29,738 bases of DNA from a virus, in IMG/VR virus record IMGVR_UViG_3300030406_003889, positions 1 to 29,738 of that record; one strand, 5' to 3'. The translations under genes and the position numbers were made by a program. The stretch's first letter is position 1, and each line of letters starts with the position of its first letter. Positions 28,368-29,738 of this stretch are shown one piece after another. The notes beneath the pieces are model-generated. The model did not search any database. It worked only from the letters and a program-made list of their open reading frames with translations, and was not told the origin of the DNA.

Positions 28368-29606
28368 ATGTCTAGTAAGACAATTAAAGTACGAACAGAT
28401 AACGGTGCAAGAACATACTCAGATACATTTAACAATGTAAAAGTATATTGGGCTTTTGTTTCAGCAGAATCATTAGCACAAAATCCGGAAATACCGTCAA
28501 ATCCAAATCCAAGAACACAAAGAAAGACAATCGATAGTGATCTAGCCGATGATCTTATCTTTATGGATTTAGATACTTTCCATCTAGGTGCTAATGGTAT
28601 CTATATATTTGCGTCAAATGTAAAAATTGACAAAGATATTTTAGAATTTAGTATCGATACCGATAAAAAAGCAAAAGAAGGTATTGCAAATGGTGGACAC
28701 TTGTATAAAGCTATTCGTGATATTTACGATAATGGCGAATTGCAAGAGGGCAAAAAAGTTCCGGTATTCATTTATGAGGGTATATCTATGGTAAGTAGAA
28801 ACTCACAAATGAACAAAAAAGACAGACAACTAGCTCACGAGCAAATTGTCTTTGCTTTGAATAACAACAAGCAAGTTCATGTTGACTCACATACAAACTA
28901 CAGAGGCGATTTTAACTTTATTAAAGACGCTTTAAGAGGTAGTGCTTACCCTGAAAAAGTAGTCACTTATAGTGAGAACGACGATAACCCACAACCTGTT
29001 TTGGGGTTGATACAACTTATGCGTTGCTTTATTCCAAATAAGAATGATTATGCTGAGGGTGATGAACAATTTGCACCATTTCAAGCTTATGGAAATGCAC
29101 AAATTATCCGTAAAGACTTTGCAAACAACACAGATGATTATAAGTTAGTTGCAAAATCTTTGAAAGATATTTTGATCTTGAGAGATACAATACAAAAAGA
29201 AGCAGGTGAAATTGCAAAAAGTATGTTTGCAAAGCGTTTTGACGCACATAACAAAGTAAAACCACTTGCATTTTCTTATAATCGTTTAAGAAAAGAAGAA
29301 ACAAACCCATTTAGAACATTAGCAGTAGGGGAGATCCCTACCGTTATACTCAACAATGCTTGTCTATATCCACTAATTGCAGGATTTAGAAACTTTGTTG
29401 ACCATAATGGCGTTCTTGATTTAGACGCTAGTTTACAATGTTGGGACGAACTTAAAGAGAAGTTTGTTAAAAAACTTGTAAACGATATGGAGCAACACGA
29501 AGAAGTGAGAAAGTATGCTAAAGCAGGTACTTTTATTCAGTTCTTTGATATGGTTTATGATTGGGCTACAAGTAAAAAATATAAATATCTACAAAGAGTA
29601 GCTTAA
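28368..29606 (+). CDS. AIPR-like protein (abortive infection phage resistance family)
   Basis: A 412-residue protein. FHLGANGIYIFASNVKI at 71-87 and EGIANGGHLYKAIRDIY at 104-120 match the paired motifs F..NNGI.I.......NG.QT..AI of AIPR proteins; the Gln-Thr is replaced by His-Leu. HEQIVFALNNNKQVHVDSHT at 157-176 corresponds to the following A.N.Qn.v...D element. AIPR proteins occur in abortive-infection loci and DNA-modification islands, but their biochemistry is poorly known. In a phage it could block rivals or counter a host system. It has its own leader and strong AAAGGAG, and its stop overlaps that of a convergent gene. Confidence 0.65.
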   Translation: MSSKTIKVRTDNGARTYSDTFNNVKVYWAFVSAESLAQNPEIPSNPNPRTQRKTIDSDLADDLIFMDLDTFHLGANGIYIFASNVKIDKDILEFSIDTDKKAKEGIANGGHLYKAIRDIYDNGELQEGKKVPVFIYEGISMVSRNSQMNKKDRQLAHEQIVFALNNNKQVHVDSHTNYRGDFNFIKDALRGSAYPEKVVTYSENDDNPQPVLGLIQLMRCFIPNKNDYAEGDEQFAPFQAYGNAQIIRKDFANNTDDYKLVAKSLKDILILRDTIQKEAGEIAKSMFAKRFDAHNKVKPLAFSYNRLRKEETNPFRTLAVGEIPTVILNNACLYPLIAGFRNFVDHNGVLDLDASLQCWDELKEKFVKKLVNDMEQHEEVRKYAKAGTFIQFFDMVYDWATSKKYKYLQRVA

Positions 29607-29738
29607 TTGTAAAGGGGTAGGTCCGCCGGAAGTCGTTTTCGTGGTTGAAGTGCGACTTCCTCTACCTCTAGTTCATCAAATCCAATATCGTCGTCAATTA
29701 CAACTTCGCTATCGGTTAGATCGGCCACTTCCTTACCG
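29603..29738 (-). CDS. 3' end of a minus-strand gene (partial)
   Basis: On the minus strand the frame is open from the window edge to a TAA at 29605-29603, giving 44 visible residues: GKEVADLTDSEVVIDDDIGF, then DELEVEEVALQPRKRLPADL and PLYN. The acidic stretch ending in a basic, Pro-containing tail reads like genuine protein. It is the only minus-strand gene I can support, and its stop overlaps the AIPR-like gene's stop by two bases, so transcription converges here. The protein family cannot be identified from this fragment. Confidence 0.6.
   Translation of the reverse strand, partial: GKEVADLTDSEVVIDDDIGFDELEVEEVALQPRKRLPADLPLYN

Noticed and set aside
1-29738. tRNA genes, integrase, attachment sites, insertion sequences
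   Set aside because: I looked for cloverleaf-like and mobile-element signals and found none; no claim is made for sequence outside the window.

Overview
This window looks like the late region of a tailed double-stranded DNA phage of a marine bacterium. The sequence is AT-rich, densely packed and almost entirely on the + strand, with repeated ATGA, TAATG and longer gene overlaps. The host is not certain. Several hints favour a low-G+C actinobacterium: a secreted protein with two poly-threonine linkers, an actinobacterial-style 3Fe-4S ferredoxin, an r1t-like holin, and a small membrane protein ending in an LDDGKLT.DEIN motif of a kind I associate with actinophages. I see no tRNA, integrase, insertion sequence or CRISPR array.

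Layout. (1) 1-12807 is a tail-fibre and adhesin region. It starts with the 3' part of a giant repeat fibre carrying a cupredoxin domain with an apparently complete copper site. It continues with many short fibre modules, a glycine-rich adhesin, a LamG-like spike, a pair of spikes sharing one N-terminal anchor, and two paralogous fibres, one of which has a Tyr/His/Asn-rich insertion. (2) 12825-19228 is a tightly overlapping modification cassette: four proteins with HxD...H 2-oxoglutarate/Fe(II) oxygenase signatures, a degenerate FkbM-like methyltransferase, three members of an unnamed protein family, and a ferredoxin. (3) 19300-21000 holds a coiled-coil protein, a small putative DNA-binding protein and a calcineurin-like phosphoesterase. 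(4) 21041-26207 is lysis and envelope: an endolysin with a DUF5675-like catalytic domain, an r1t-like holin, a staphylococcal-nuclease homologue, a 917-residue secreted and anchored protein, and a run of small membrane proteins. (5) 26185-28260 has two tiny zinc-ribbon proteins and two GT60-like (hydroxyproline GlcNAc-transferase-like) glycosyltransferases. (6) 28368-29606 is an AIPR-like gene, convergent with the 3' end of a minus-strand gene at the window edge.

How the genes may work together (inference): adhesins for host attachment are followed by enzymes that could hydroxylate, methylate and glycosylate proteins or glycans. The co-occurrence of prolyl-hydroxylase-like oxygenases with GT60-like transferases recalls the eukaryotic Skp1 hydroxyproline-glycosylation pathway. 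Independently, the whole window appears to lack the words ACGT and GTAAC/GTTAC, and Val-Thr pairs are encoded in a way that avoids GTWAC. This suggests strong selection, most simply from restriction or other DNA-targeting systems.
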